Source: an uncultured Clostridia bacterium
GTDB lineage: Bacteria > Bacillota > Clostridia > TANB77 > CAG-508
Assembly (NCBI GenBank): GCA_934129785.1
Contig: CAKOWW010000020.1
Span: forward strand, 1-20,769
Reading direction: 5' to 3'
Length of the DNA: 20,769 nt
Shown here: positions 1 to 7,825 of the stretch, in pieces
Layout of the letters: every line of letters starts with the position of its first letter
How positions within the stretch are numbered: the stretch's first letter is position 1
Made by a program: the position numbers and the translations under genes
Notes under the pieces: model-generated
Told to the model about the DNA's origin: nothing
What the model saw: only the letters and a program-made list of their open reading frames with translations
The model's database searches: none

Positions 1-105
1 CATATTTCGTGAAAAATATTTACCGCTTCGGTTTATTCTCTAAAGGATTTTATTGTTTACTTTTCAATGTACTTTTTCGTTTCTCTTTGATGTGGAACGA
101 TTTGC

Positions 106-134
106 ATTATACTATACCTTTTTGTGTTTGTCAA
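106..134 (-). promoter_or_regulatory. Strong sigma-A promoter, reading leftwards
   Basis: On the minus strand TTGACA (129-134) and TATAAT (106-111) are separated by exactly 17 bp, a perfect consensus for the housekeeping sigma factor. The transcript would start near position 99 and leave the window. It is the most downstream of three tandem promoters. Confidence 0.8.
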
Positions 135-289
135 CACTTTTTCGACATTTTTTTAAAAAACTTTTTTGCTATTTTTAAGGCAAAATAAAAAACTAGTAAT
201 TGATGTTTTATTCTATTCATTCAGTTATTTTTTCTTACTAATTCTTATGTTTTCTTTTTTGTTTTTTGTCTGTTGCTTGGTACTCATTT

Positions 290-318
290 ATATTAACATT
301 TTATTTTGTAAAAGTCAA
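290..318 (-). promoter_or_regulatory. Sigma-A promoter, reading leftwards (middle of three)
   Basis: On the minus strand TTGACT (313-318) and TAATAT (290-295) are separated by 17 bp. Long A/T runs lie just upstream (319-360), which could act as an UP element. Confidence 0.6.
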
Positions 319-393
319 TACATTTTTTGAATTTTTTTATTTTTTTTCAAACTTTTTTATAATGCTTTTTTCTGCATTGCTTAATGCTTGATT

Positions 394-422
394 ATATTAC
401 CATTTTTATTCTCTAATGTCAA
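394..422 (-). promoter_or_regulatory. Sigma-A promoter, reading leftwards (upstream-most of three)
   Basis: On the minus strand TTGACA (417-422) and TAATAT (394-399) are separated by 17 bp, again with an A/T run upstream. The start and spacing mirror the other two promoters. It lies downstream of the HD-domain gene that ends at 604 and reads in the same direction. Confidence 0.6.
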
Positions 423-603
423 TACTTTTTTAAAATTTTTTTGTTTTTTTGTTGCTAAATAATGGTTTGGATAAAATCTTCAAAACAAAACCTTGATATT
501 TAAGCTTTGAATGAAATGACGAATGTACATAAAAATTTTTTCAACTTCATCTTTTATTCTAAATATCATTCATTAGCACTGCAGAATAACATTATTTTAA
601 TAA

Positions 604-1671
604 TTATTTATATGGTTTAAAATCAAAATTAAATCCTATATACATATGTAGTTTTTTATTCAAATATTCTTTTATATATCTATCTGCCTGTTCTGACACT
701 TCTGATATTCTATATACATTATTATTATAAGTAACTAAAGGATTAACATACCTTTTCTTCCCCTTAACAGATGTACAATATATTTTATCATTTGGTTTAT
801 CACTTTTATATACAGTATCTCTTGTTGCTATCTCAAATTTTTCAAATGCCCTTATTATGTATGGGTCTTTACATGTTTTTATTAATTTTATTATCTCTAA
901 TTCTGAATGATTATATAAATCATCTACATATATGTATCCTTTTTTATTAAGAGATTTTATGATGTCAGCAATAAACTGCATGCATGCTCTATCTTCATCT
1001 TCAATCCATCTAGGCCATAATCTTGAAATATCTTGTATGAAATTCTCGCATATTTCTTTATCTTTAAAAGCTAATTCATCAATATTATTTTCATTTTTCA
1101 CCACAATTATATTATTATAATATCTTTTTATATCTTCAGTTGAAAATATTCTTACTTGATATAATCCGCCAGATAATGTGTATTCAAATCTATCAGCGCT
1201 TAGCATTGGTGTATCGTTGTCAGCAATTGGATATATGTGATAATCTGCAACTTCTTCAATTTTAATATTATCTCTTTCTAATAATTTCATTATTTCTTTT
1301 GAATTTCTAATTATTTGCTCTGTTCTTTCTTCTGTTGATTCTTGATGTTCTGAATCTCCATTCATAAAATCAATGCAATGTTTAAATGTTGGTGTTGCTA
1401 TGTCATGAAACAATCCTGCTATGGTTTGTTTTCTATCATGAGTAAAATTCCATATTATAAGTGCAACTGCAACACTATGTGTTAATGTTGAATAAAAATA
1501 TTTATCATTATATACTTTTGTATAAAATGTACCACATGACATTCCTATTTTATCTAATCGTAACATTTCTGGTGTATATATGTATTCCAATAACCATTCA
1601 GGAAAATTGGGTGATAATATTTTTAGATATTCTTGTATTTCTTCATTTAGATTTTTCATGTATTTGTTCAT
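604..1671 (-). CDS. HD-domain phosphohydrolase (dGTPase/YfbR-like superfamily), 355 aa
   Basis: This is a probable metal-dependent phosphohydrolase of the HD superfamily. The first half shows the family signature in order: His65 (THSVAVA), the HD doublet His89-Asp90 (GLFHDIATP) and a later Asp160 (LSADRFEY), which together would bind the metal. The SADRFEYTL stretch resembles nucleotide-hydrolysing members. The C-terminal half has no motif I recognise. No signal peptide or membrane segment is seen, so it is probably cytoplasmic. The ATG at 1671 is preceded by a modest AGGAA site. It appears to be transcribed alone from its own promoter (1775-1803). Substrate unknown: a nucleotide or a nucleotide second messenger is a guess from the family. 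Confidence 0.75.
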   Translation of the reverse strand: MNKYMKNLNEEIQEYLKILSPNFPEWLLEYIYTPEMLRLDKIGMSCGTFYTKVYNDKYFYSTLTHSVAVALIIWNFTHDRKQTIAGLFHDIATPTFKHCIDFMNGDSEHQESTEERTEQIIRNSKEIMKLLERDNIKIEEVADYHIYPIADNDTPMLSADRFEYTLSGGLYQVRIFSTEDIKRYYNNIIVVKNENNIDELAFKDKEICENFIQDISRLWPRWIEDEDRACMQFIADIIKSLNKKGYIYVDDLYNHSELEIIKLIKTCKDPYIIRAFEKFEIATRDTVYKSDKPNDKIYCTSVKGKKRYVNPLVTYNNNVYRISEVSEQADRYIKEYLNKKLHMYIGFNFDFKPYK

Positions 1672-1774
1672 TTTTTCCTACATTCCTTTCTTTTAAGGTA
1701 CATATTCTAATTTAAAATGCTGTATTTCTCAGTTATTCTTTAAGCTTTTTTCCATAACCTAAATCATATTTTTA

Positions 1775-1803
1775 TTTATATCATATCTTGTAAATTTATT
1801 CAA
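1775..1803 (-). promoter_or_regulatory. Promoter of the HD-domain gene
   Basis: Minus-strand TTGAAT (1798-1803) and TATAAA (1775-1780) lie 17 bp apart. Transcription would begin about 100 nt before the ATG at 1671. It overlaps the 3' end of the preceding PRC-barrel transcript region. Confidence 0.5.
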
Positions 1804-1821
1804 TAAATCTTTTTTCACTTT

Positions 1822-2055
1822 TTAAATTTCTACTAATATTAAATCATCACCTATACATTTTATATTTTTCCATGGAATTACAATATCATTATTTTGAGTA
1901 AATATATTAAGTATCTTATTGTTGCCTGGAACAATTATATGTGTTATTGTTCCAGACTCTAAATCAGCACATACATCTTGAACATATCCAAGTCTTTTTC
2001 CGTTTGTTATATTTACCACTTCTTTATGTTTAAAATCTAATCCTTTATCTGTCAT
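1822..2055 (-). CDS. PRC-barrel domain protein, YlmC/YmxH family, 77 aa
   Basis: A small single-domain PRC-barrel protein of the YlmC/YmxH sporulation-associated family, which usually sits directly behind sigG in Firmicutes, as here. Visible family features are the N-terminal KEVVNITNGKRLGYV block, the central acidic strand and the late IPWKNIKCIGDDLILV strand. A GTG twelve bases upstream (2067) is in frame, but it forms part of the AAGGTG ribosome site, so I take the ATG at 2055 as the start. The molecular role is not known; PRC barrels usually bind protein or RNA partners. It follows sigG by 75 nt with no clear terminator between, so the two may be cotranscribed. Confidence 0.82.
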   Translation of the reverse strand: MTDKGLDFKHKEVVNITNGKRLGYVQDVCADLESGTITHIIVPGNNKILNIFTQNNDIVIPWKNIKCIGDDLILVEI

Positions 2056-2130
2056 AATTAAAATCACCTTATTTTTTTCTTTTTTATATTATATTCTTTA
2101 TTTATTTTTTCTTTCCTTATATTGGTATTT

Positions 2131-2910
2131 TTATTTATATAATCTTTTTATATGTGCAATTGCACTTTTTTCCAACCTTGATACTTGTGCTTGTGATATC
2201 CCAATTTCTTCTGCAACTTCCATTTGGGTTCTTCCATTGAAAAACCTTTTATTGACTATCATTTTTTCTTTTTCACTTAATTTTTCTAGCGCTCCTGATA
2301 TTGTTATTTTTTCAGCCCATAATTCGTCAGTGTTTTTTGTGTCTTTTATTTGATCAATAATATAAATGTTTTCTGTTCCATCATTATATATTGGTTCTTG
2401 TAATGAGACCGGGTCTTGAATTGCATCAAAACTTAATGCTATTTCTTCTCTCTCCACTCCTAATTCTTTTGCAATTTCATCAATTGTTGGTTCTCTTCCT
2501 TTTTCTTTTGTATATCTTTCTTTAACTTGTATTGCTTTATATGCCAAATCTCTTATTGACCTACTAACTCTTATACTGTTATTATCTCTTAAATATCTTT
2601 TCACCTCACCACAGATCATAGGTACTGCATAAGTACTGAATTGCACATTCTGGCTAAGATCAAAATTGTCTATTGCCTTTATTAGTCCAACACATCCAAC
2701 TTGAAACAAATCATCTGCTGTTTCTCCTCCTCTTCCGTAAAATCTTTGAATTACACTTAACACTAATCTTAAATTTCCATTTATGAATTTAGTTCTTGCT
2801 TGTTTATCTCCTTCTTTTATTTTTACAAATAGTTCTTCTTTTTCTTTTTTACTTAATAATGGCAACTTTGATGTGTTTACACCACATATTTCTACTTTAT
2901 TATTTAGCAA
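2131..2910 (-). CDS. sigG: RNA polymerase sporulation sigma factor sigma-G, 259 aa
   Basis: Late forespore-specific sigma factor. It has the hallmark N-terminus NNKVEICGVNTSKLPLL, sigma region 2 (residues about 45-115, with DLFQVGCVGLIKAIDNFD and FSTYAVPMI), region 3, and a region 4 helix-turn-helix near the end (QMEVAEEIGISQAQVSRLE). Length matches the family. The start is a TTG at 2910, since no ATG fits the conserved N-terminus. It is preceded by AAAGGAGG, which is locked into a long hairpin (2914-2968). It lies 65 nt behind sigE, the usual order spoIIGA-sigE-sigG. No obvious sigma-F/sigma-G-type promoter could be identified in the short gap. Confidence 0.95.
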   Translation of the reverse strand: MLNNKVEICGVNTSKLPLLSKKEKEELFVKIKEGDKQARTKFINGNLRLVLSVIQRFYGRGGETADDLFQVGCVGLIKAIDNFDLSQNVQFSTYAVPMICGEVKRYLRDNNSIRVSRSIRDLAYKAIQVKERYTKEKGREPTIDEIAKELGVEREEIALSFDAIQDPVSLQEPIYNDGTENIYIIDQIKDTKNTDELWAEKITISGALEKLSEKEKMIVNKRFFNGRTQMEVAEEIGISQAQVSRLEKSAIAHIKRLYK

Positions 2911-2913
2911 AAG

Positions 2914-2968
2914 AAAAAACCTCCTTTGAAATCATTTTTATTTCAGTATTTCCAAATTGAGGTTTTTT
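2914..2968 (-). promoter_or_regulatory. Leader hairpin that sequesters the sigG ribosome-binding site
   Basis: On the minus strand AAAAAACCTC (2959-2968) pairs perfectly over 10 bp with GAGGTTTTTT (2914-2923). The 35-nt loop contains a second 6-bp hairpin (TGAAAT/ATTTCA). The 3' arm contains the GAGG of the AAAGGAGG ribosome site for the TTG start at 2910, so folding would hide it. The arm also ends in six U, so it could act as a terminator for transcripts arriving from spoIIGA-sigE. Both readings would keep sigma-G from being made off the early spoIIG transcript. Confidence 0.75.
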
Positions 2969-2975
2969 ATTCTAT

Positions 2976-3714
2976 TTATCCTATTTTACTAGATATCTCT
3001 TTTTTCATTTTATTTATTATTTTTTTCTCTAGTCTAGAAATATAACTTTGTGAAATCCCGTAATTCGTCCGCAACTTCCTTTTGAGTTTTCTCTTTTCCT
3101 GTTTTAAATCCAAATCTCATTTCCATTATATCTTTTTCTCTATCCTTTAAATTTGATATTGATGTTCTAAGTAATGTTTTATCTACTTCATCTTCTAAAT
3201 TTCTTGATGTTATATCTGGTTCTGTCCCTAAAATATCTGATAATAGCAGTTCATTTCCATCTCTATCTTTATTTAATGGTTCATCTATTGAAACTTCACC
3301 TTTTATTTTATTATTTTTTCTTAAAAACATTAAGATTTCATTTTCAATACATCTTGAAGCATATGTTGCAAGTTTTATTTTCTTATCTGAATTAAATGTA
3401 TTTACTCCTTTCATAAGTCCTATTGTTCCAATTGATATTAAGTCTTCTATTCCTATTCCTGTGTTTTCAAATTTTTTAGCAATATACACTACAAGTCTAA
3501 GATTTCTTTCAACTAATATTTGCCTTGCTTCCAAATTGTTTTCTTCTGATAGTTTTTTTATAAATTTTGCCTCCTCTTCTTGTGATAATGGTGGTGGCAA
3601 TGTCTGACTTCCTGCTATGTAAAATATGGGCAAATACTCTATTTCATCATTTTCATTAAGATATTTTGCACAAATTGTATTTATGCTGTTTTTTACAAAG
3701 TCCATTAATTTCAT
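2976..3714 (-). CDS. sigE: RNA polymerase sporulation sigma factor pro-sigma-E, one +1 shift at CGG, 245 aa
   Basis: Mother-cell-specific early sigma factor, made as an inactive precursor and cut by SpoIIGA. Residues about 1-30 form the pro-sequence. Then come YIAGSQTLPPPLSQEEE, region 2 (NLRLVVYIAKKFENTGI, DLISIGTIGLMKGVNTFN, KLATYASRCIENEIL) and region 4. In the plain frame the protein ends early at 3034, seven codons after an in-frame CGG (3058-3060), just before the helix-turn-helix. Reading CGGG (3057-3060) as one glycine restores LGISQSYISRLEKKII and a natural TAA at 2976. Gly219 then falls on the near-invariant glycine of the turn. The ATG at 3714 has AAGGTG upstream. It sits 47 nt behind spoIIGA, as in other spore formers. 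Confidence 0.9.
3057..3060 (-). other. +1 frameshift site CGGG in sigE
   Basis: Zero-frame codon 219 is CGG, preceded by TTA. Continuing in frame gives seven foreign residues and a stop; moving +1 restores the sigma region 4.2 sequence. The product residue expected from homology is glycine, equal to the +1 codon GGG. Confidence 0.8.
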
Positions 3715-3761
3715 TTTAAATCACCTTGTATAATAAAACAATTATACTCCTTTCTGAAGTT

Positions 3762-4649
3762 TTATATTAATTCCATTCCAATTAAAGCTTGGTATTCTCC
3801 TTTTTTTGTTAATGGCTTATTATATATTCCTATTATTACATTTTCTATTTTGTTTTCTTTCTCTTCTGTTTTTATTTTTATATAATTTGGTTTTATTCCT
3901 ATTAGCATTCCATTTTGTTTTCCTAATGATGAAAATGGAATTAGTTTTAATTTTGATATGTACTCATTTTTTGTTTTTTCTGATATGTTACTAAAATCAC
4001 CTCCAATTATGTTTTCCAAGTTGTTTAAAATTTCTTTTGGTATACATTCATATAAAAGTATATGTTCAACAACCACAACAGGCATGTTAGTAATTGGTTC
4101 TTTTAACATATTTCCTGTGTCTACCATTGTCTTTGTTTCTATTTTTTTATTATTTATGCATATTTCCATTTTGCATAGCAAGTCTTTTTTATGTATTTTA
4201 TTTTTTGCTAATTTAAAAACTATTGTTATTATTGTAAATGCTACTATAGCTCCCAATATTGCAATTTTCAAAGGATATGTTCCTAAAAACAATCCGTTTT
4301 TCATTAAAATTTCTTGTGGTTTCACTATATATATTAGTGAAAATGCTGCTCCTCCAAATACAAATGACACTAAATAGAAAAACAATATGTATTTCCACAT
4401 TTTCTTTACTGTTTGTGGGTTAAATGCTACATATACTATTATTATTGACAGTAATATTTTTAGTGGTATTTTTGAATATATCTCTAAAATATTCATATAA
4501 GCAATTATTGAATATATTGCACCTAGCAAACTTGCCAATATAATCCTTATATGTTTTGGTTCGATTTTTAGAATTTGACTTGTTGTAAATAATATAATGT
4601 AATTCATTATAAGATTTTCAAATAATACAACATCTACATATATAGTCAT
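3762..4649 (-). CDS. spoIIGA: Sporulation sigma-E factor-processing peptidase SpoIIGA, 295 aa
   Basis: Membrane aspartic protease that removes the pro-sequence of sigma-E at the sporulation septum. The N-terminal half has about five hydrophobic membrane segments (starting with DVVLFENLIMNYIILF). The C-terminal cytoplasmic half carries the catalytic triplet in MVDTGNMLKEP (Asp near residue 180), and later the GMLIGIKP and ALIGMELI strands typical of the protease fold. I choose the ATG at 4649, seven bases after the AGGTG ribosome site; the in-frame GTG (4658) and ATG (4655) overlap that site. A minus-strand TATAAT lies at 4678-4683 with no matching -35 box, which would suit an activator-dependent promoter such as one using Spo0A, but this is inference. 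Confidence 0.93.
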   Translation of the reverse strand: MTIYVDVVLFENLIMNYIILFTTSQILKIEPKHIRIILASLLGAIYSIIAYMNILEIYSKIPLKILLSIIIVYVAFNPQTVKKMWKYILFFYLVSFVFGGAAFSLIYIVKPQEILMKNGLFLGTYPLKIAILGAIVAFTIITIVFKLAKNKIHKKDLLCKMEICINNKKIETKTMVDTGNMLKEPITNMPVVVVEHILLYECIPKEILNNLENIIGGDFSNISEKTKNEYISKLKLIPFSSLGKQNGMLIGIKPNYIKIKTEEKENKIENVIIGIYNKPLTKKGEYQALIGMELI

Positions 4650-4713
4650 TTTCATCACCTGCTTACATATTGTACTATTATATTTTTAAAAATACTGTCT
4701 TTTCTTATGTGCG

Positions 4714-4754
4714 AAAAAAAGAAATAATCGATGCTGTTCGATTATTTCTTTTTT
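4714..4754 (-). terminator. Strong intrinsic terminator after ftsZ
   Basis: Minus-strand stem AAAGAAATAATCGA pairs with TCGATTATTTCTTT around a 6-nt loop (4732-4737), followed by a T run. It separates the ftsA-ftsZ transcript from spoIIGA. The stem is nearly symmetric, with A and T runs on both sides, so it may work in both directions. Confidence 0.88.
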
Positions 4755-4798
4755 GTATGTATATTTTTTTAACTAATTTGATATTTAGTTTTATTTTA

Positions 4799-5929
4799 CT
4801 ACATGTTTTTATTTTTATTTTTTCTTAAAAATGCTGGTATGTCTAAATCATTTGATGAAGAACTTGTTTCTGAGCTTGATGGTATAGAGTTTATTTTCTT
4901 TTCCCATGTTTTTGATACTATGTTATCTACACCAATACTTGATATTGATGGTTCTGGTTTATCAAATCCAGTTGCAATTACTGTTATTTTGATTTCATCT
5001 GACATACTGTTGTCTGTTACTGTACCAAATATAATATTTGCTTCTGGATCTACACTGCGTTGTACTAATTCTGCAGCTGTATTTACTTCGTGTAATCCTA
5101 AGTCTTCTCCACCTGTAATATTTATAATTACACCTTTTGCTCCTTCAATTGATGTTTCTAGTAATGGACTTTGTATTGCTTCTTTTGCAGCATCTTCTGC
5201 TCTGTTTTCTCCTGATGCTGTTCCAACTCCCATATGTGCCATACCTTGATTTAACATTATTGTTTTAACATCGGCAAAGTCTAAGTTTACTAATCCAGGG
5301 ATTGCTATTAAGTCAGATATACCTTGTACACCTTGTCTTAATATATCATCTGCCATTTTGAATGCTTCTATTATTGATGTTTTTCTATCAATTATTTGTA
5401 ATAGTTTATCATTTGGTATTACTACTAATGTATCTACTTTTCCTTTTAAGCTTTCAATTCCACGTTCTGCTTGTGATAATCTTTTTTTACCTTCAAATGT
5501 AAATGGTTTTGTTACCACTCCTATTGTTAGTATTCCCATTTCTTTAGCAGCTCCTGCTACTATTGGTGCAGCTCCAGTACCTGTTCCACCACCCATTCCG
5601 GCAGTAACGAATACCATATCTGCTCCTCTTAATACTTCTGCAACTTCTGCTTTACTTTCTTCTGCTGATTGTGCTCCTATATCAGGGTTTGCTCCAGCTC
5701 CTAATCCTCTTGTTATTTTTTCTCCTATTTGGATTTTTGTTTTTGCTTTTGATGTTTGTAAAGCTTGTCTATCTGTATTTACAGCAATAAAATCTACTCC
5801 TTTTATTCCTGCATCTATCATTCTATTTACAGCATTATTTCCAGCTCCACCTACCCCTATAACTTTAATGGTAGCTGTTCCATCAACCATAGCTAAGTTG
5901 CTATCGTCATTATTATTGTAATCCATCAT
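4799..5929 (-). CDS. ftsZ: Cell division protein FtsZ, 376 aa
   Basis: Bacterial tubulin homologue; a GTPase that polymerises into the Z-ring at midcell. It has the GGAGNNAVNRM nucleotide-binding loop near residue 30, the tubulin signature GGGTGTGAAP near residue 115, the T7-loop region NLDFADVKTIMLNQGMAHMG, and a variable Ser-rich linker. It ends in the C-terminal docking peptide DIPAFLRKNKNK, which binds FtsA and other partners. Length is normal. The first ATG (5929) follows GGGAGG at about 10 nt. It lies 84 nt behind ftsA and has its own promoter (5971-5999). The stop is TAG, followed by the terminator at 4714-4754. Confidence 0.97.
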   Translation of the reverse strand: MMDYNNNDDSNLAMVDGTATIKVIGVGGAGNNAVNRMIDAGIKGVDFIAVNTDRQALQTSKAKTKIQIGEKITRGLGAGANPDIGAQSAEESKAEVAEVLRGADMVFVTAGMGGGTGTGAAPIVAGAAKEMGILTIGVVTKPFTFEGKKRLSQAERGIESLKGKVDTLVVIPNDKLLQIIDRKTSIIEAFKMADDILRQGVQGISDLIAIPGLVNLDFADVKTIMLNQGMAHMGVGTASGENRAEDAAKEAIQSPLLETSIEGAKGVIINITGGEDLGLHEVNTAAELVQRSVDPEANIIFGTVTDNSMSDEIKITVIATGFDKPEPSISSIGVDNIVSKTWEKKINSIPSSSETSSSSNDLDIPAFLRKNKNKNM

Positions 5930-5970
5930 TTGGTTTGTTCCTCCCTCATTTTACTTATATAATTTTTTAT

Positions 5971-5999
5971 ATTATACATGCTAGCTATTCTACTAACAA
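5971..5999 (-). promoter_or_regulatory. Promoter between ftsA and ftsZ
   Basis: Minus-strand TTGTTA (5994-5999) and TATAAT (5971-5976) are 17 bp apart, placing a start about 40 nt before the ftsZ ATG. It would allow extra ftsZ expression independent of ftsA. Confidence 0.6.
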
Positions 6000-6013
6000 A
6001 AAATTAATAACTT

Positions 6014-7243
6014 TTATGAATAGAAAAATTCTTTAATTCTTTCCATTATTGTTTTAAAGAAGTTTTCCTCATTTTGTGTATCTATACTACTAGATACTGT
6101 TTTTGCAAATGGTCTTGCTGCTATGTATCTTACTAATGCATAACTTGTTCTGTATGCAGGCTTTACTGTGCTTATTGCTCTTCCTGTTGATATTTTTACA
6201 GGTATGTTTAAGTTTATTTTTCCTGCTACATCACTTTTGTTTATATTTACTATTCCTTGACCTGTTAATATTACATTATTTATTTTTTGTTTTAGTCCTT
6301 TTGCTGTTATATCTTTGTTTATTATTGTAAACATTTCTTCTACTCTTGCTTCAATAATTTCAATTAATTCTGAGCTTTTTATTATTCTACTTTTGCTTGT
6401 ATCTCTACATGTGTTTAGTATTATATCATTGTCATTATCTATGAAAGATTTTAGTGCTAGTCCATATTGTCTTTTTAGTTTATCTGCTTCTTCTTCAGAT
6501 ATGTTTAGTACTAGTGCTATGTCATTTGTTATATTATCTCCACCTAGTGGTATTGAATTTGTATATAAAAATGTTGATCCTTCAAATACTCCTATATCAG
6601 TATTTCCTGCTCCTATATCTAATAACATAATATTGTCATTTAATTCATGTGTGTCTAGTATTAAGTTTCTTTCTGCTAAAGTTGTTGGTACTATTCCATC
6701 TATTTCTAGTCCAGCTTTTCTAAATATTGTGTTTAATTGTCTTACATAGTCTCTTTGAGCTAGTATTACCTGTGCACTTATTGTAAAGCTTGAACTTAAA
6801 TTTCCTACTGGGTCTGTTACTACTGTTCCATTTTCTAATGTAATTTTATCTGGTACAATATCTATTAAGTTTTTTCCATCAGGTATTTCTATGTCTTTTA
6901 CTTGCATTATTGCATTTTGTACATCTCTTACTGATATTCCTGAATATTTATCTTTTACTTCTTTTGTTATGCTATTTTGTACTATTGTTACATATTTTCC
7001 TGGAATTGTTACATATGCTGAATTTATTTTTAGGTTTGTTTCATCTTCAGCATCTTTTATCGTTTTTGCTAGGCTTAAAATGACTTCTTCTTCGTTTATT
7101 ATTTTACCTTTCTTTAGTCCACTACATTTATATGAGGTATTGCTTATTATTTCTATCTGCCCGAAGTTATTAACTTCTCCTACAACTGTGCAGACTTTAC
7201 TTGTTCCTATATCAACACCTACTATGATATCACCTATTGCCAA
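6014..7243 (-). CDS. ftsA: Cell division protein FtsA, 409 aa
   Basis: Actin-like ATPase that anchors FtsZ filaments to the membrane. It shows the phosphate-1 motif VGVDIGTSKVCTVV near the N-terminus, the SHS2 (1C) insertion, the phosphate-2 motif LLDIGAGNTDIGVF and the adenosine motif VILTGQGIVNI. It ends in a short amphipathic helix (TIMERIKEFFYS) that would insert in the membrane. The start is TTG at 7243: the conserved N-terminus begins there, GGAGG lies at proper spacing, and no in-frame ATG is available upstream. It is the first gene downstream of the promoter at 7283-7311. Confidence 0.96.
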   Translation of the reverse strand: MAIGDIIVGVDIGTSKVCTVVGEVNNFGQIEIISNTSYKCSGLKKGKIINEEEVILSLAKTIKDAEDETNLKINSAYVTIPGKYVTIVQNSITKEVKDKYSGISVRDVQNAIMQVKDIEIPDGKNLIDIVPDKITLENGTVVTDPVGNLSSSFTISAQVILAQRDYVRQLNTIFRKAGLEIDGIVPTTLAERNLILDTHELNDNIMLLDIGAGNTDIGVFEGSTFLYTNSIPLGGDNITNDIALVLNISEEEADKLKRQYGLALKSFIDNDNDIILNTCRDTSKSRIIKSSELIEIIEARVEEMFTIINKDITAKGLKQKINNVILTGQGIVNINKSDVAGKINLNIPVKISTGRAISTVKPAYRTSYALVRYIAARPFAKTVSSSIDTQNEENFFKTIMERIKEFFYS

Positions 7244-7282
7244 GTTAATTCCTCCATTTTTTTGTATTAATTCTTAAATGTA

Positions 7283-7311
7283 TATATATTACATTTTTAG
7301 ACAAATGTCAA
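7283..7311 (-). promoter_or_regulatory. Promoter of ftsA-ftsZ
   Basis: Minus-strand TTGACA (7306-7311) and TATATA (7283-7288) are separated by 17 bp; the start would lie about 35 nt before the TTG start codon. A pair of 11-bp tandem repeats lies directly upstream. Confidence 0.72.
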
Positions 7312-7323
7312 TAGAAATTGTTA

Positions 7324-7345
7324 TATTTTTGTAATATTTTTGTAA
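7324..7345 (-). repeat. Tandem 11-bp repeat upstream of the ftsA promoter
   Basis: TTACAAAAATA occurs twice head to tail on the minus strand (7335-7345 and 7324-7334), followed by TAACAA. Related GTTAC words lie a little further upstream (7342-7357). An 11-bp period puts the copies on one face of the helix, at about -50 to -75 relative to the expected start, where an activator or bent DNA would act. Confidence 0.5.
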
Positions 7346-7418
7346 CAATATCGTAACAAACTTTGAATCGACTTTTATCTATCTTTTTTGCATTTATAAG
7401 CAAACATTAAGCAGGTTT

Positions 7419-7814
7419 TTATTCCTGCTCATTTGCCTTTTTTTCTTCTTTTTCTTTTTTTACTTTTTCAAATTTTTCAAGCCATTTGTCTACATAGTAT
7501 CTTCTTATAATTGCTAAGTTTACAAACATTCTTCCTACAAATACAACTATTGCGGCTAGATATATATCTACATTTAGTTTTTGTCCTAAAATTGTTAACA
7601 AAATTGCAAGTATTGCATTTCCAAAAAATCCTGTTACAAATATTTTTAAGTCGAAATTCTTTTTTATAACAGATGTAATTCCACCAAATACAGAGTCAAG
7701 TGCTGCAATTATTGCTATTGCTAAATAACTTGAATATGTATATGAAATCATAGGTGCATTCATTCCTATTAAAGCTCCTAAAATACAGCCTATTAATATT
7801 GCTATAAATATCAT
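7419..7814 (-). CDS. sbp: Small basic protein family (Sbp, DUF1290), 131 aa
   Basis: Membrane protein of the small basic family found in the division clusters of Gram-positive bacteria. It has three or four hydrophobic helices (IFIAILIGCILGALIG, YLAIAIIAALDSVFGG, FGNAILAILLTILG, AAIVVFVGRMFVNLAII) and the family's characteristic DSVFGG turn. It finishes with a Lys/Glu-rich tail. A GGGGG-type ribosome site precedes the ATG. It lies 11 nt behind a DUF881 gene, the usual pairing. Function is not established beyond association with cell division. Confidence 0.88.
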   Translation of the reverse strand: MIFIAILIGCILGALIGMNAPMISYTYSSYLAIAIIAALDSVFGGITSVIKKNFDLKIFVTGFFGNAILAILLTILGQKLNVDIYLAAIVVFVGRMFVNLAIIRRYYVDKWLEKFEKVKKEKEEKKANEQE

Positions 7815-7825
7815 TTTTCTTCCCC

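Larger units (their letters stand above)
1..603. other. Gene-free, very AT-rich region with tandem outward promoters
   Basis: No believable coding region is visible on either strand. What it holds is three sigma-A-type promoters on the minus strand (listed separately), each with a 17-bp spacer and each preceded by runs of A and T that resemble UP elements. Leader sequence continues to the left edge and reads out of the window. Tandem strong promoters with AT-rich upstream tracts are typical of stable-RNA (rRNA or tRNA) operons in Firmicutes, so such an operon may lie just to the left. That is an inference, because no rRNA sequence is present here. Confidence 0.6.

Noticed and set aside
3034..3714. 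CGG reassigned to another amino acid as a normal triplet (as known for Trp or Gln in some Firmicutes)
   Set aside because: Triplet reading, whatever the amino acid, keeps the frame and runs into stops within 2-19 codons at all six sites; homology resumes only in the +1 frame.
5358..5921. Long plus-strand open frames opposite ftsZ, ftsA and other genes
   Set aside because: They are antisense shadows of well-recognised genes, rich in Ser/Phe/Leu as expected from complementing Glu/Lys-rich proteins, and lack ribosome sites.
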